From: Alicyclobacillaceae bacterium I2511
GTDB taxonomy: Bacteria; Bacillota; Bacilli; Alicyclobacillales; Alicyclobacillaceae
DNA: 33,485 nucleotides
Assembly: GCA_003584005.1 (NCBI GenBank)
Contig: QXHL01000029.1
Span: 1-33,485, forward strand
Reading direction: 5' to 3'
Below are positions 7,069-14,915 of the stretch, in pieces. Positions within the stretch are counted from its first letter, which is position 1. The number at the start of each line of letters is the position of its first letter. Under the pieces are notes generated by a model that was not told where the DNA came from, searched no databases, and was given only the letters and a program-made list of their open reading frames with translations. The position numbers were made by a program, and so were the translations under genes.

Positions 7069-7943
7069 AGGGTGTGGGGATTTACCAGACTGGACAGTTG
7101 CAGCAGGTGCTTCATCGCCACTCCTTTCGGTTCAAAAAGCAACTGGGCCAGAACTTTCTCACCAATTCCGAGGTTTTGGACGCGCTTGTAGCGGCAGCAA
7201 ATTTGACACAAAACAGCGGCGCTTTTGAAATTGGTCCGGGGGCGGGGGTGGTGACCTGGCGTCTGGCGCAGACGGCTCACAGGGTGCTAGCGGTAGAAAA
7301 GGATGCCACACTAGAGCCGGTGTTGCGGGAGACTTTGGCCGGTTTCCAGAACGTCGAAGTCCGCTTTGCGGATGTATTAAAACAGGATTTGGCAGCCCTT
7401 TGGGAAACCTTCTCTGACTGTGCAGACGTCTCTGTGATTGCCAATTTGCCCTATTATGTAACGACGCCGATTTTGTTTCACTTGTTGGATGCCAAAGTTT
7501 CGTATCACACGGCGGTGGTTATGGTGCAAAAGGAAGTGGCAGACCGTTTGACAGCCGCCCCTGGAGGTAAAGAGTACGGTGCCTTGTCGGTGACGGTACA
7601 ATATCGGGCTCGCGTGGAAAAGGTTCTGCAGGTATGTCGTGGGGCCTTTACACCCGCACCGAATGTGGACTCCACCCTAGTGCGGTTGCGTCCACATCCT
7701 GTGCCACCGGTGACAGTAACGAACGAAGAAGTGTTTTTTGCGCTGGTACGAGCTGCTTTTGGTACCCGTCGGAAGACGGTACTGAATTCTCTCGCGCTTG
7801 GGATGGGGGTAGATAAACTAGGGGTTGCGCGGGCTTTGAACGCTGCTTGTATCGAACCCAAGCGGCGTGGGGAAACCTTGAGTATCGCGGAGTTTGCTAC
7901 ACTGTCTAACATTTGGGAATCACAGTTGAATGGGAATGGCTGA
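7047..7943 (+). CDS. rsmA: 16S rRNA dimethyladenosine transferase RsmA (KsgA)
   Basis: It dimethylates two adjacent adenosines in the terminal helix of 16S rRNA during late small-subunit assembly. Family motifs run in order: K-K-Q-L-G-Q-N-F-L at residues 30-38, the SAM-binding F-E-I-G-P-G-A-G near 65, and the catalytic N-L-P-Y-Y-V-T-T-P near 135. The C-terminal helical domain has the expected G-T-R-R-K-T and P-K-R-R-G-E-T-L-S stretches. At 298 residues the length is normal. The GTG at 7047 is preceded by GGAGGTG inside the end of rnmV, so the genes are coupled. The rnmV-rsmA pairing is typical. Confidence 0.96.
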   Translation: MGGTDGIKGVGIYQTGQLQQVLHRHSFRFKKQLGQNFLTNSEVLDALVAAANLTQNSGAFEIGPGAGVVTWRLAQTAHRVLAVEKDATLEPVLRETLAGFQNVEVRFADVLKQDLAALWETFSDCADVSVIANLPYYVTTPILFHLLDAKVSYHTAVVMVQKEVADRLTAAPGGKEYGALSVTVQYRARVEKVLQVCRGAFTPAPNVDSTLVRLRPHPVPPVTVTNEEVFFALVRAAFGTRRKTVLNSLALGMGVDKLGVARALNAACIEPKRRGETLSIAEFATLSNIWESQLNGNG

Positions 7944-8017
7944 GAATTGTTGCCATTTTTTTGCGTTGTCTGGATTGTGGCATATACTCAAGGAGACTGG
8001 GAAGGAGGCATGGGGCA

Positions 8018-8503
8018 ATGCCATGGACCTTCTTGAGCCCCACCCTGGGGGTCATCACTCTGGAAGAATTGGCTGCGGACCTGGTGGCGCAAGTGACGGC
8101 GAATCCACAAGACCGGTTTAGTTTAATTGTAGGAAGCGATTCTCAACCCAAACCGGCCAGCCGCTCTGTAACCTTTGTCACGGCGGTGATTATGCACCAC
8201 ATTGGCAAGGGTGGGCGGTATTATGTGCACAAAGAGCAGCAGCAACATATTTACTCCCTGCGGCATCGAATGTTTACAGAGGCGGCTTATTCTTTAGAAG
8301 TCGGCGCACTATTATCAGAACAGTTAAAAGGGCGCGGTAAAGACTGGCATCTTGAGGTCCACTTAGACATCGGTAAAAATGGGGCTACAAAACAATTGGT
8401 GCGGGAAATTGTGGCTTGGATCACGCAAAGTGGGTATGAAGCCAAGATTAAGCCCGACTCCTTTGGTGCCTCTAAGGTAGCCGACCGATTTACCAAGGGG
8501 TAG
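8018..8503 (+). CDS. YkuK-like protein, DUF458 (RNase H-like fold)
   Basis: The 161-residue product resembles the DUF458 family, whose B. subtilis member is YkuK and which is predicted to have an RNase H-like fold; its biological role is not established. Supporting segments are L-I-V-G-S-D-S-Q near residue 40, T-F-V-T-A-V-I-M-H-H-I-G-K-G-G-R-Y-Y, S-L-R-H-R-M, an internal H-L-D-I-G-K-N-G, and a C-terminal K-P-D-S-F-G-A-S-K-V-A-D. The aspartates in G-S-D-S, L-D-I-G and K-P-D-S would form an RNase H-type acidic site (inference). The ATG at 8018 is chosen because it follows AAGGAGG; longer readings in frame add a basic, unrelated segment. In B. subtilis ykuK lies elsewhere, so its place between rsmA and yabG is a local feature. 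Confidence 0.8.
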   Translation: MPWTFLSPTLGVITLEELAADLVAQVTANPQDRFSLIVGSDSQPKPASRSVTFVTAVIMHHIGKGGRYYVHKEQQQHIYSLRHRMFTEAAYSLEVGALLSEQLKGRGKDWHLEVHLDIGKNGATKQLVREIVAWITQSGYEAKIKPDSFGASKVADRFTKG

Positions 8504-8527
8504 GTTAAATTGGGCCCAGCGGGCGTC

Positions 8528-8555
8528 ACCCACCGGTTTCACAGGACATATGTTG
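8528..8555 (+). promoter_or_regulatory. Sigma-K-like promoter of yabG
   Basis: AC (8528-8529), 17 bp, then CATATGTTG (8547-8555) matches the mother-cell sigma-K pattern AC-N17-CATANNNTA with one mismatch. It lies about 35 bp before the yabG start. B. subtilis yabG is known to be transcribed late in the mother cell, which supports the call. Confidence 0.45.
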
Positions 8556-8588
8556 AGGGGAATACAGCCCTTGACGGGGGGAGCGTCC

Positions 8589-9449
8589 ATGTGCAAACCG
8601 GGGGAGTATGTAACCCGTAAGTCTTATGGGAACGACCTTATGTTTGTCATTGTAGAGGTGGATGAGGCCTCAGAAACTGCCATTCTCAAAGGGATAGATG
8701 TACGTCTGATGGCAGATGCTCCTTACTCGGATTTGGAGCCCTTGACAGATGAAATGCGACGCGAATTTGAAGCGGATCGAAGTCGAGTGGAACATGAGTG
8801 CCTGCGTATGGTACAGTCCCGGCGGGCGCTGGACACAGAAAAGCAAAGTCTGCGTAAAGAGGCAAAGTTCCAAGCTGCACCGGATTTTTTTGAACGCCCC
8901 GGGCGGGTTCTACATTTAGATGGGGACGCCACTTATTTGAACAAGTGTTTGACCACATATCGAGAACTCGGCATCCGGGCCGTGGGACATCACTTATTAG
9001 AAACCCAGATGGCGGCGGCGGTCATTCCCTTATTGGAACAAAATGACCCAGATATTCTCGTCATTACGGGCCATGATGGTGTCATTCGGAGAGGCAAGGA
9101 CCTGTCCGATTTGCACAACTACCGCAATTCCAAACACTTTGTGGAGACTGTCCTTGGCGCACGTAAGTATGCACGCAATATGGACGACCTTGTTATCATT
9201 GCGGGGGCCTGTCAATCCCATTTTGAAGCCTTGTTGGACGCGGGCGCCAATTTTGCGAGTTCACCCCAACGAATTATGATTCATGCCCTTGACCCTGTTT
9301 TCATTGCTGAAAAAATTGCCTATACACCCATCAATGATACGGTGAATGTTTATGATGTGGTGCGTTCTACCTATACGGGAACAGATGGGGTGGGTGGATT
9401 GGAGTCAAGGGGGAAATATCGTCTGGGAATTCCAAAATCTACGTTATGA
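8589..9449 (+). CDS. yabG: Sporulation-specific cysteine protease YabG
   Basis: YabG is a mother-cell protease that processes spore coat proteins and primes them for cross-linking by transglutaminase. The 286-residue product aligns well with B. subtilis YabG. It has V-T-R-K-S-Y-G-N-D near the start, V-L-H-L-D-G-D-A-T-Y-L near residue 105, D-I-L-V-I-T-G-H-D-G near 155, N-S-K-H-F-V-E-T-V near 180, A-G-A-C-Q-S-H-F-E-A-L near 208 (likely catalytic cysteine and histidine) and F-A-S-S-P-Q-R-I-M-I-H-A-L-D-P. The ATG at 8589 follows GGGGGGAG. A sigma-K-like promoter lies just upstream and would exclude the longer reading that begins at 8550. Confidence 0.95.
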   Translation: MCKPGEYVTRKSYGNDLMFVIVEVDEASETAILKGIDVRLMADAPYSDLEPLTDEMRREFEADRSRVEHECLRMVQSRRALDTEKQSLRKEAKFQAAPDFFERPGRVLHLDGDATYLNKCLTTYRELGIRAVGHHLLETQMAAAVIPLLEQNDPDILVITGHDGVIRRGKDLSDLHNYRNSKHFVETVLGARKYARNMDDLVIIAGACQSHFEALLDAGANFASSPQRIMIHALDPVFIAEKIAYTPINDTVNVYDVVRSTYTGTDGVGGLESRGKYRLGIPKSTL

Positions 9450-9503
9450 AGGGCATGATGAAGCTTGATGAAGGAAATTTCTTGTCTTCGCAGTGCTGAA
9501 CCA

Positions 9504-9533
9504 TTGACAACGAATTTATGAGATTGATATAAT
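9504..9533 (+). promoter_or_regulatory. Upstream sigma-A promoter of veg
   Basis: TTGACA (9504-9509) and TATAAT (9528-9533) are both perfect consensus hexamers, spaced by 18 bp. This is the distal of two tandem promoters before veg. Confidence 0.8.
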
Positions 9534-9544
9534 TAACGACTAAC

Positions 9545-9574
9545 TTGACACACCTTCCCTGTCCGTGGTAAAAT
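9545..9574 (+). promoter_or_regulatory. Downstream sigma-A promoter of veg
   Basis: TTGACA (9545-9550) and TAAAAT (9569-9574) are spaced by 18 bp, and the predicted start is about 15 bp before the veg start codon. The spacing between the two promoters is exactly 41 bp. The veg promoter of B. subtilis is one of its strongest vegetative promoters, so strong expression is expected here as well. Confidence 0.8.
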
Positions 9575-9596
9575 AGACCACAGAAAGAGGTGGTGT

Positions 9597-9875
9597 GTGT
9601 TGGCGAAAAATGCGCTCCACGATATTAAGAAAAGCCTGGATGGCTTGATTGGTGAAAAGGTTTTGTTAAGGGCCAATGGCGGCCGACGAAAAACGATTGA
9701 ACGGATGGGTGTTCTTGAAGAAACATACCCTTCTGTGTTTGTTGTCAAGTTAGACCCGCCAGACGGCTCTTTCAAACGAGTTTCTTACAGCTATGCAGAT
9801 GTCTTGACGGAAACAGTGGAACTCATGCTTTATAAAGATGGGGACAGTGTGCGGGTAGATTTTACGGCAATGTAA
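9597..9875 (+). CDS. veg: Veg protein (biofilm/sporulation-associated)
   Basis: Veg is a small, abundant cytoplasmic protein that in B. subtilis stimulates biofilm matrix gene expression by interfering with SinR. The 92-residue product is recognised by [14 protein letters not shown] near residue 23, [15 protein letters not shown] near 39 and the [12 protein letters not shown] segment near 65. Start candidates are GTG 9597 and TTG 9600, both after AGAGGTGG. It stands alone behind two tandem near-consensus promoters, between yabG and sspF as in Bacillus. No clear terminator was seen after it. Confidence 0.95.
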   Translation: MLAKNALHDIKKSLDGLIGEKVLLRANGGRRKTIERMGVLEETYPSVFVVKLDPPDGSFKRVSYSYADVLTETVELMLYKDGDSVRVDFTAM

Positions 9876-9993
9876 TCGAATTGCACGTCTAATTGTTTAC
9901 GCGTTGAGAGGATGCAGGCTTTTATTAAGTCATAATCACAGAACACTTGGAACATGGGGCAGCTTTGGCTGCTCTTTTGTTTTTCCCCGACAA

Positions 9994-10023
9994 CGCATTG
10001 TTCCTTCACGGGTGGGCATACTG
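9994..10023 (+). promoter_or_regulatory. Possible sigma-G promoter of sspF
   Basis: CGCATT (9994-9999), 17 bp, then CATACTG (10017-10023) resembles the forespore sigma-G pattern TGMATA-N17/18-CATAMTA, with two mismatches in the -35 element and one in the -10 element. It lies about 30 bp before the start of the spore-protein gene, where such a promoter is expected. Confidence 0.45.
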
Positions 10024-10054
10024 CAAGCGTCGTCCAAACAAGGAGGCGTTTGCG

Positions 10055-10237
10055 ATGTCAAGACGTGGCGGTGTGATGTCGGAGGAGTTCAAGTACGAAT
10101 TGGCAAAGGAACTCGGTTTCTACGATACCGTGATGCGCGAGGGCTGGGGTGGTATCACGACGCGGGATGCAGGGAATATGGTCAAGCGGGCGATTGAAAT
10201 TGCTGAACAGGCCTTGGCTGAGCAGGCACGTTCTTAA
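10055..10237 (+). CDS. sspF: Alpha/beta-type small acid-soluble spore protein (SspF-like)
   Basis: These proteins coat forespore DNA, hold it in an A-like form and protect it from UV and chemicals; they are degraded at germination. The 60-residue product aligns end to end with B. subtilis Ssp[25 protein letters not shown], then [18 protein letters not shown]. Note that the family's germination-protease cleavage site lies in the E-L-A-K-E-L-G-F region. The ATG at 10055 follows AAGGAGG; upstream in-frame codons encode nothing spore-like. A strong terminator follows 25 bp after the stop. Confidence 0.96.
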   Translation: MSRRGGVMSEEFKYELAKELGFYDTVMREGWGGITTRDAGNMVKRAIEIAEQALAEQARS

Positions 10238-10262
10238 AGCAAGGCGAATCCATGTGGACGAC

Positions 10263-10288
10263 GCTGGGGGCTTGCCCCCAGCATTTTT
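10263..10288 (+). terminator. Intrinsic terminator after sspF
   Basis: GCTGGGGG (10263-10270) pairs perfectly with CCCCCAGC (10275-10282) around a CTTG loop, followed by ATTTTT. It separates the spore-protein gene from the cyanophycin genes. Confidence 0.92.
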
Positions 10289-10320
10289 GTGTATATCGAT
10301 GAGTGTGCAGGGATACGCTA

Positions 10321-10360
10321 GTCCCATTGTCAGCTTCATAGGACAACTTGTCGATGGGAC
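10321..10360 (+). promoter_or_regulatory. Nested hairpin before the cyanophycin genes
   Basis: GTCCCAT (10321-10327) and ATGGGAC (10354-10360) form a perfect 7-bp stem. Within it TTGTC can pair with GACAA. The 3' side contains TTGTCGAT, which resembles a Spo0A box (TGTCGAA) with one mismatch. It lies about 60 bp before the cphB start and could be an operator or leader structure; no complete promoter was identified. Confidence 0.35.
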
Positions 10361-10420
10361 AGCAGCGGGTACAAAGTCTGTTAGCGCCCGTGCGCATAGT
10401 CCGCGAGGAGGGGCACCCAG

Positions 10421-11263
10421 GTGCACACAAGTCGTGGCCCCCTGGTGATTATCGGGGGTGCTGAGGACAAACAGGGGGATTGCAAAGTCCTACAGGAGTT
10501 TGTCCGCATTGGTGGCGGAAAACAAGCCAGGGTTTTGGTGTTTACAGTGGCAACGAAACTGCCTGTAGAAGTAGGAATGGAATATGTGGAGGTATTCAAA
10601 AAATTAGGTGTCTCTGACGTCCGCACTTTTGATATCTCTGGCCGAGATTCTGCAAATAAAGATACTGCGGTCGATTTGGTGCGCGATGCCACTTGCGTGT
10701 TTTTCACTGGTGGAGAACAATTGCGCATCACAAAGTTATTAGGGGGAACTCGCATTGATGCGGCCCTGCATGATGCGCTGCGCAAGGGCATCGTCATGGC
10801 GGGAACCAGTGCCGGGGCGTCCATGATGTCCAGTACCATGATTGTGGATGGCGAGGGGGAGAAAAGTCCTACTTTAGCCATTGTGCAAATGGCTCCTGGC
10901 ATGGAGTTTCTTGAGGGTGTGGTGGTAGACCAACACTTCGCCCAAAGGGGAAGGCTGGGCCGCCTAATGTCTGCAGTTGCCCAATATCCTCACCATTTGG
11001 GATTGGGGATTGACGAGGATACTGCAATCGTGGTGGAACAAGGGACCTTTCGCGTGATTGGTAGGGGGGCGGTCAGTGTGGTGGATGCGGGTGGAATGAC
11101 GCATACCAACCTGAAGACGGTGACAAGCGATGAGTCGTTGGCCCTGTGCGACGTCAAACTGCATATTTTACCTCAAGGATATGGCTTTCACTTGTATACA
11201 CGTCAGCCTATCACCGATTGGGAAGCCTGGAAGGCGAAACATCATGAGGAGCTGAAGGCATGA
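10421..11263 (+). CDS. cphB: Cyanophycinase
   Basis: Cyanophycinase is a serine exopeptidase (peptidase family S51) that releases beta-Asp-Arg dipeptides from cyanophycin granules. The 280-residue product shows V-I-I-G-G-A-E-D at the N-terminus, F-F-T-G-G-E-Q-L near residue 93, the nucleophile elbow G-T-S-A-G-A-S with Ser130, and V-V-V-D-Q-H-F-A-Q-R-G-R-L-G-R near residue 168, all hallmarks of the family. Length is as expected. The GTG at 10421 follows GAGGAGGGG. The stop overlaps the start of cphA in an ATGA junction, so the degrading and synthesising enzymes are translationally coupled. The dipeptidase needed to split beta-Asp-Arg is not in this window. B. subtilis has no counterpart at this site. 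Confidence 0.95.
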   Translation: MHTSRGPLVIIGGAEDKQGDCKVLQEFVRIGGGKQARVLVFTVATKLPVEVGMEYVEVFKKLGVSDVRTFDISGRDSANKDTAVDLVRDATCVFFTGGEQLRITKLLGGTRIDAALHDALRKGIVMAGTSAGASMMSSTMIVDGEGEKSPTLAIVQMAPGMEFLEGVVVDQHFAQRGRLGRLMSAVAQYPHHLGLGIDEDTAIVVEQGTFRVIGRGAVSVVDAGGMTHTNLKTVTSDESLALCDVKLHILPQGYGFHLYTRQPITDWEAWKAKHHEELKA

Positions 11264-13908
11264 AGATTACTTCGGTACGCCACATTGACGGCCCCAATCG
11301 GTTTCTCTATCGACCTGTGCTGGTGGCCCGAGTGGAACTGGGGGAACTTACTTGTCGGGAAACCACAGATTTTGCCCACTTTTCAGATCAGTTGTTGCGG
11401 CTGTTGCCAGGACTTGCAGAACATCACTGTGCGAAAGGAGTTCCGGGAGGTTTTGTCGAGCGGCTTGTGGAGGGTACGTATTTTGGACATGTGGTGGAAC
11501 ATGTGGCCATTGAACTGGCGACCCTTGCAGGACTCCATGTGAGTTATGGCAAAACGATGTTTGCAGGGCCTCCAGAGGGCATTTATGATCTTGTCATAGA
11601 CTGTGAGGCGTTTGTGCCGCAACGCTGGTTGTTGACACAAGCCTTGGACCTCGTGCAGGCACTGCTGAACAAAGGAAGCCTTCCCGACATCAAAGGTCTG
11701 ATTCAGGAAGCCAAAAATCAAATTGAACAGTGGCAACTCGGGCCCAGTACGCAAGCGATTGTGGAGGCTGCGGTACGCCGCAAAATTCCCGTACGCCGCT
11801 TGAACGATGGCAGTTTGTTGCAATTGGGGTATGGCGTGCACAGAAAACTGATGGCGGCGACGTTAACGGGGGACACCTCTGCCGTCGCCACAGACATGGC
11901 TTGTGACAAGGAAATGACAAAAGCATTTTTACAAGACTACGGGTTTCCCATTCCTGAAGGTGTGGCCGTGTATTCATTGGAGCAAGCCCTGGCAGAGTAT
12001 CGCAAGCTTGGGGGCCCTGTGGTGGTCAAACCCCTCAATGGGAACCAGGGACGGGGTGTGACACTAAATCTCAATTCCGAATCAGAGGTTGCAGAGGCCT
12101 ATGGGACGGCTGCTGAGATTTCTCCGGTGGTTTTGTTGGAACGCTATGTCGTCGGTCGAAATGTGCGGCTTTTAGTGGTTGGCGGTACGTTAGTGGCAGC
12201 AGCAGAAAGAATTTCAGCGCTGGTGCACGGAGATGGGCGCAAATCTGTGACAGAATTGATTCAACAGGTCAACGCAGATCCCCTGCGCGGTGTGGGGCAT
12301 GGTAAGCCCTTGAGTAAAATCACAGTCGATCCGGTGGTGCTACACACCCTACGTCGTCAGGGCCTGACACTGCAGTCTGTGGTCCCCCAGGGACGCACCG
12401 TATGGTTACGGGAGAGCGCCAATTTATCAACAGGTGGACAGGCGGTGGATATCACCGATGTGTTGGATGCGTCTTACCGCGTCCTGGCGGAGCGCGTGGC
12501 CCGCTTGATTGGCTTAGATATTTGCGGGATTGATATGGTTCTCCGCGATCCTACAATGCCGGATGTGGCCGGCGATGCGGTGGTGTTGGAGGTGAATGCA
12601 GCGCCAGGAATTCGTATGCACCTATTTCCCTCTGTAGGGAAAGCAAGGGCTGTCGGGGACGCAATTATAAATCACTTGTTTGGTACGGGCGCGGGTCGAA
12701 TCCCTATTGTGTCGGTTACAGGCACCAATGGCAAAACCACCACGACTCGGCTGATTGGTCACACATTGTCAATGACGGGGAAAAAGGTGGGAATGACAAC
12801 AACCAGTGGGGTGTGGATTGACGGACAGAAGGTGCTCACGGGGGACACCACTGGGCCCCGCAGTGCCCGCACCGTGTTGGCAGACCCACAAGTGGACGTG
12901 GCTGTATTGGAGACGGCGCGGGGGGGCATTGTTCGCGGTGGGCTGGGATATGACAAAGCCAGCGTAGCGGTGCTGACAAATATTACGGTGGATCACTTAG
13001 GGCAGGATGGCACAGACTCACTGGAAGACTTAATGCATATCAAATCTTTGGTCGGGGAGTGTGTGGAGGAAAGTGGGACTGTTGTCCTGAATGCTGACGA
13101 TCCGCTTTTGATTCGTTTACGGCCACGTTTTCGGGCGCAAATAGCGCTGTTTGCACAGACACAAGAAAATCCGGTGCTCAGCCGTCATTTGGACCAAGGG
13201 GGTGTGGGGTATTTCGTTGCAAATGGGTGGCTCACAGAGGCACGGGGACACTGGACGTGGCCGATTGCACCAGTGGCAGCGATTCCATTAACACTGCAGG
13301 GCAAGGCGGGGTTCCATATTGAAAACTGTCTTGCCGCAACGGCCGCTTTGCGAGCCAGTCATTGCACGCGCGCGCAAGTGGCTGCAGGGCTGACGAGTTT
13401 TCTGCCGGAAGTTCACAACCCCGGTAGAAGCATGGTTTTTCATCTACCCAATGACAGCTTTGCTGTCATTGATTACGGTCACAATCCCGATGGATTTGTT
13501 AAAGTGGGTCGCTGGCTAAAGGAAGTGCCCCACCGACGGCTTGTAGGGGTGGTGGGCGTGCCTGGAGACCGTTGTGATGAGGTCATTCGGACGTCAGCCC
13601 GCGCAGTGGCGGAAGCTTTCGATGAGTTGGTCATCAAAGAAGACCAAGACAAGCGGGGTCGTCACCCGGGAGAAGTGGCCGCACTCATGGCTGAAGAAGT
13701 CCGTCACCAAAAAAACGATAAAAAATATACTGTTTTGCTGGATGAACTGGAGGCCTGGCGATTTGCGCTCAGTCAACTGGGGCCGGGAGAAATTGCAGTG
13801 ATGTTTTATGAAAGTTTGCAGCCCGCTGTCCATGTTGTCGAACAGTTTGGGGGACGCCCATCGTCGTCTTTGATTTCCAATCAAGTGCCTGCGGGAGCTT
13901 TGTCTTAA
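11260..13908 (+). CDS. cphA: Cyanophycin synthetase
   Basis: CphA builds multi-L-arginyl-poly-L-aspartate without ribosomes, using ATP to add Asp to the backbone and Arg to each side chain. The 882-residue product has the full three-part layout. The N-terminal domain (about 1-160) includes H-V-V-E-H-V-A-I-E-L. The ATP-grasp module (about 165-480) has V-V-K-P-L-N-G-N-Q-G-R-G-V at about 255-267. The Mur-ligase-like module has the P-loop G-T-N-G-K-T-T-T at 488-495, then G-D-T-T-G-P-R-S-A, L-E-T-A-R-G-G-I-V-R-G-G-L-G and N-I-T-V-D-H-L-G. No key motif appears broken. The ATG at 11260 lies within the end of cphB. No terminator was found in the 80 bp before ispE, so read-through is possible. Confidence 0.96.
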   Translation: MKITSVRHIDGPNRFLYRPVLVARVELGELTCRETTDFAHFSDQLLRLLPGLAEHHCAKGVPGGFVERLVEGTYFGHVVEHVAIELATLAGLHVSYGKTMFAGPPEGIYDLVIDCEAFVPQRWLLTQALDLVQALLNKGSLPDIKGLIQEAKNQIEQWQLGPSTQAIVEAAVRRKIPVRRLNDGSLLQLGYGVHRKLMAATLTGDTSAVATDMACDKEMTKAFLQDYGFPIPEGVAVYSLEQALAEYRKLGGPVVVKPLNGNQGRGVTLNLNSESEVAEAYGTAAEISPVVLLERYVVGRNVRLLVVGGTLVAAAERISALVHGDGRKSVTELIQQVNADPLRGVGHGKPLSKITVDPVVLHTLRRQGLTLQSVVPQGRTVWLRESANLSTGGQAVDITDVLDASYRVLAERVARLIGLDICGIDMVLRDPTMPDVAGDAVVLEVNAAPGIRMHLFPSVGKARAVGDAIINHLFGTGAGRIPIVSVTGTNGKTTTTRLIGHTLSMTGKKVGMTTTSGVWIDGQKVLTGDTTGPRSARTVLADPQVDVAVLETARGGIVRGGLGYDKASVAVLTNITVDHLGQDGTDSLEDLMHIKSLVGECVEESGTVVLNADDPLLIRLRPRFRAQIALFAQTQENPVLSRHLDQGGVGYFVANGWLTEARGHWTWPIAPVAAIPLTLQGKAGFHIENCLAATAALRASHCTRAQVAAGLTSFLPEVHNPGRSMVFHLPNDSFAVIDYGHNPDGFVKVGRWLKEVPHRRLVGVVGVPGDRCDEVIRTSARAVAEAFDELVIKEDQDKRGRHPGEVAALMAEEVRHQKNDKKYTVLLDELEAWRFALSQLGPGEIAVMFYESLQPAVHVVEQFGGRPSSSLISNQVPAGALS

Positions 13909-13988
13909 CAGGGGTTCTTGACGAAATGCGTTGGTGGACGCATGCTTAGGCTGCAGAAACTTGCCTTGTCACAGTTGAGGTGAATAGT

Positions 13989-14903
13989 GTGGTCATTGAG
14001 CGTGCCAATGCGAAAATCAATCTAACGTTAGACGTCCTCTATAAACGAATCGATGGGTATCACGAGGTGGATATGGTTTTACAGACCATCGACTTGGCGG
14101 ACATTGTGAGTCTGGAAGAGACAGCGGGGTCTGACATCACCGTAGATGCCACCGTAGGGAATATTCCTTTAGATTCTCGTAACCTCGCTGTGGTGGCTGC
14201 AGAGTCATTTCGTCGCCACAGTGGGTTACGGAAGGGGGTTCATATCCACATACAAAAGGAAATTCCGGTGGCAGCTGGACTAGCAGGTGGATCCGCGGAT
14301 GCGGCTGCTGTGTTACGGGGCCTCAACCGTCTATGGGGAACCGGATACGAGCTTGGACAATTGGCACAATGGGGCGCCGAAATTGGATCGGACGTCCCTT
14401 TTTGCGTGGTTGGCGGGTGTGCTGTGGCAAGGGGTAGGGGGGAATGTTTGACACCTGTGGACCACTCTTTGTTGCCGTGGGTGGTGCTGGTACATCCGGC
14501 AGTGTATGTTTCTACTTTTGAGGTTTATGCAGCTTGGGAAGCAATCGGAGAACAAAAGACAGGAGAAATAATTGAGAAACAAAGGATTGGAGAAATGGTT
14601 GGGAAACCGAGAGTTGGAGAAACAGGCAATGAAGGGATGGTAAGGGCACTTAGTGCAGGAAATTATGCTTGGGTGCAGAATGCAATGCATAATGACTTGG
14701 CGCCTGTAGCCTATCACCTCTACCCGGAGGTGAATGGATTGCGAACGAGGCTGGAGAAAACACTGCAGGTTCCCGTACATATGTCGGGCAGTGGTCCTAC
14801 TTTGTTTACGCTTGCACCATCGCAAACGGTCGCCAGGCGCATTTACAACACACTGCGAGGGTTTCTTAAAGAAGTATACCTGTCCCGCTTCATATCAGTT
14901 TGA
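13989..14903 (+). CDS. ispE: 4-diphosphocytidyl-2-C-methyl-D-erythritol kinase
   Basis: IspE is a GHMP kinase that phosphorylates CDP-ME in the non-mevalonate isoprenoid pathway. Recognition rests on A-N-A-K-I-N-L-T-L-D-V near the start, D-G-Y-H-E-V, the ATP loop P-V-A-A-G-L-A-G-G-S-A-D-A-A near residue 96, I-G-S-D-V-P-F near 133, and M-S-G-S-G-P-T-L-F near 265. GTG 13989 is preferred over GTG 13980 because GAGGTG then sits at the right distance. The 304-residue product carries an extra segment of about 25 residues (about 187-215), with the nine-residue repeat G-E-(I/M)-(I/V)-x-K-x-R-(I/V), absent from usual IspE proteins. purR, which follows ispE in B. subtilis, is absent here. Confidence 0.94.
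   Translation: MVIERANAKINLTLDVLYKRIDGYHEVDMVLQTIDLADIVSLEETAGSDITVDATVGNIPLDSRNLAVVAAESFRRHSGLRKGVHIHIQKEIPVAAGLAGGSADAAAVLRGLNRLWGTGYELGQLAQWGAEIGSDVPFCVVGGCAVARGRGECLTPVDHSLLPWVVLVHPAVYVSTFEVYAAWEAIGEQKTGEIIEKQRIGEMVGKPRVGETGNEGMVRALSAGNYAWVQNAMHNDLAPVAYHLYPEVNGLRTRLEKTLQVPVHMSGSGPTLFTLAPSQTVARRIYNTLRGFLKEVYLSRFISV
14547..14636 (+). repeat. 27-nt tandem duplication inside ispE
   Basis: Two full 27-nt units (14562-14588 and 14589-14615) each begin GGAGAAAT and encode G-E-I-I-E-K-Q-R-I and G-E-M-V-G-K-P-R-V. Partial units flank them (from 14547 and from 14616), both also starting GGAGAA. The stretch is purine-rich, unlike the surrounding ispE sequence, which suggests a secondary, slippage-derived insertion that kept the frame. 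Confidence 0.85.
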
Positions 14904-14915
14904 CAGGGCTGTTTC

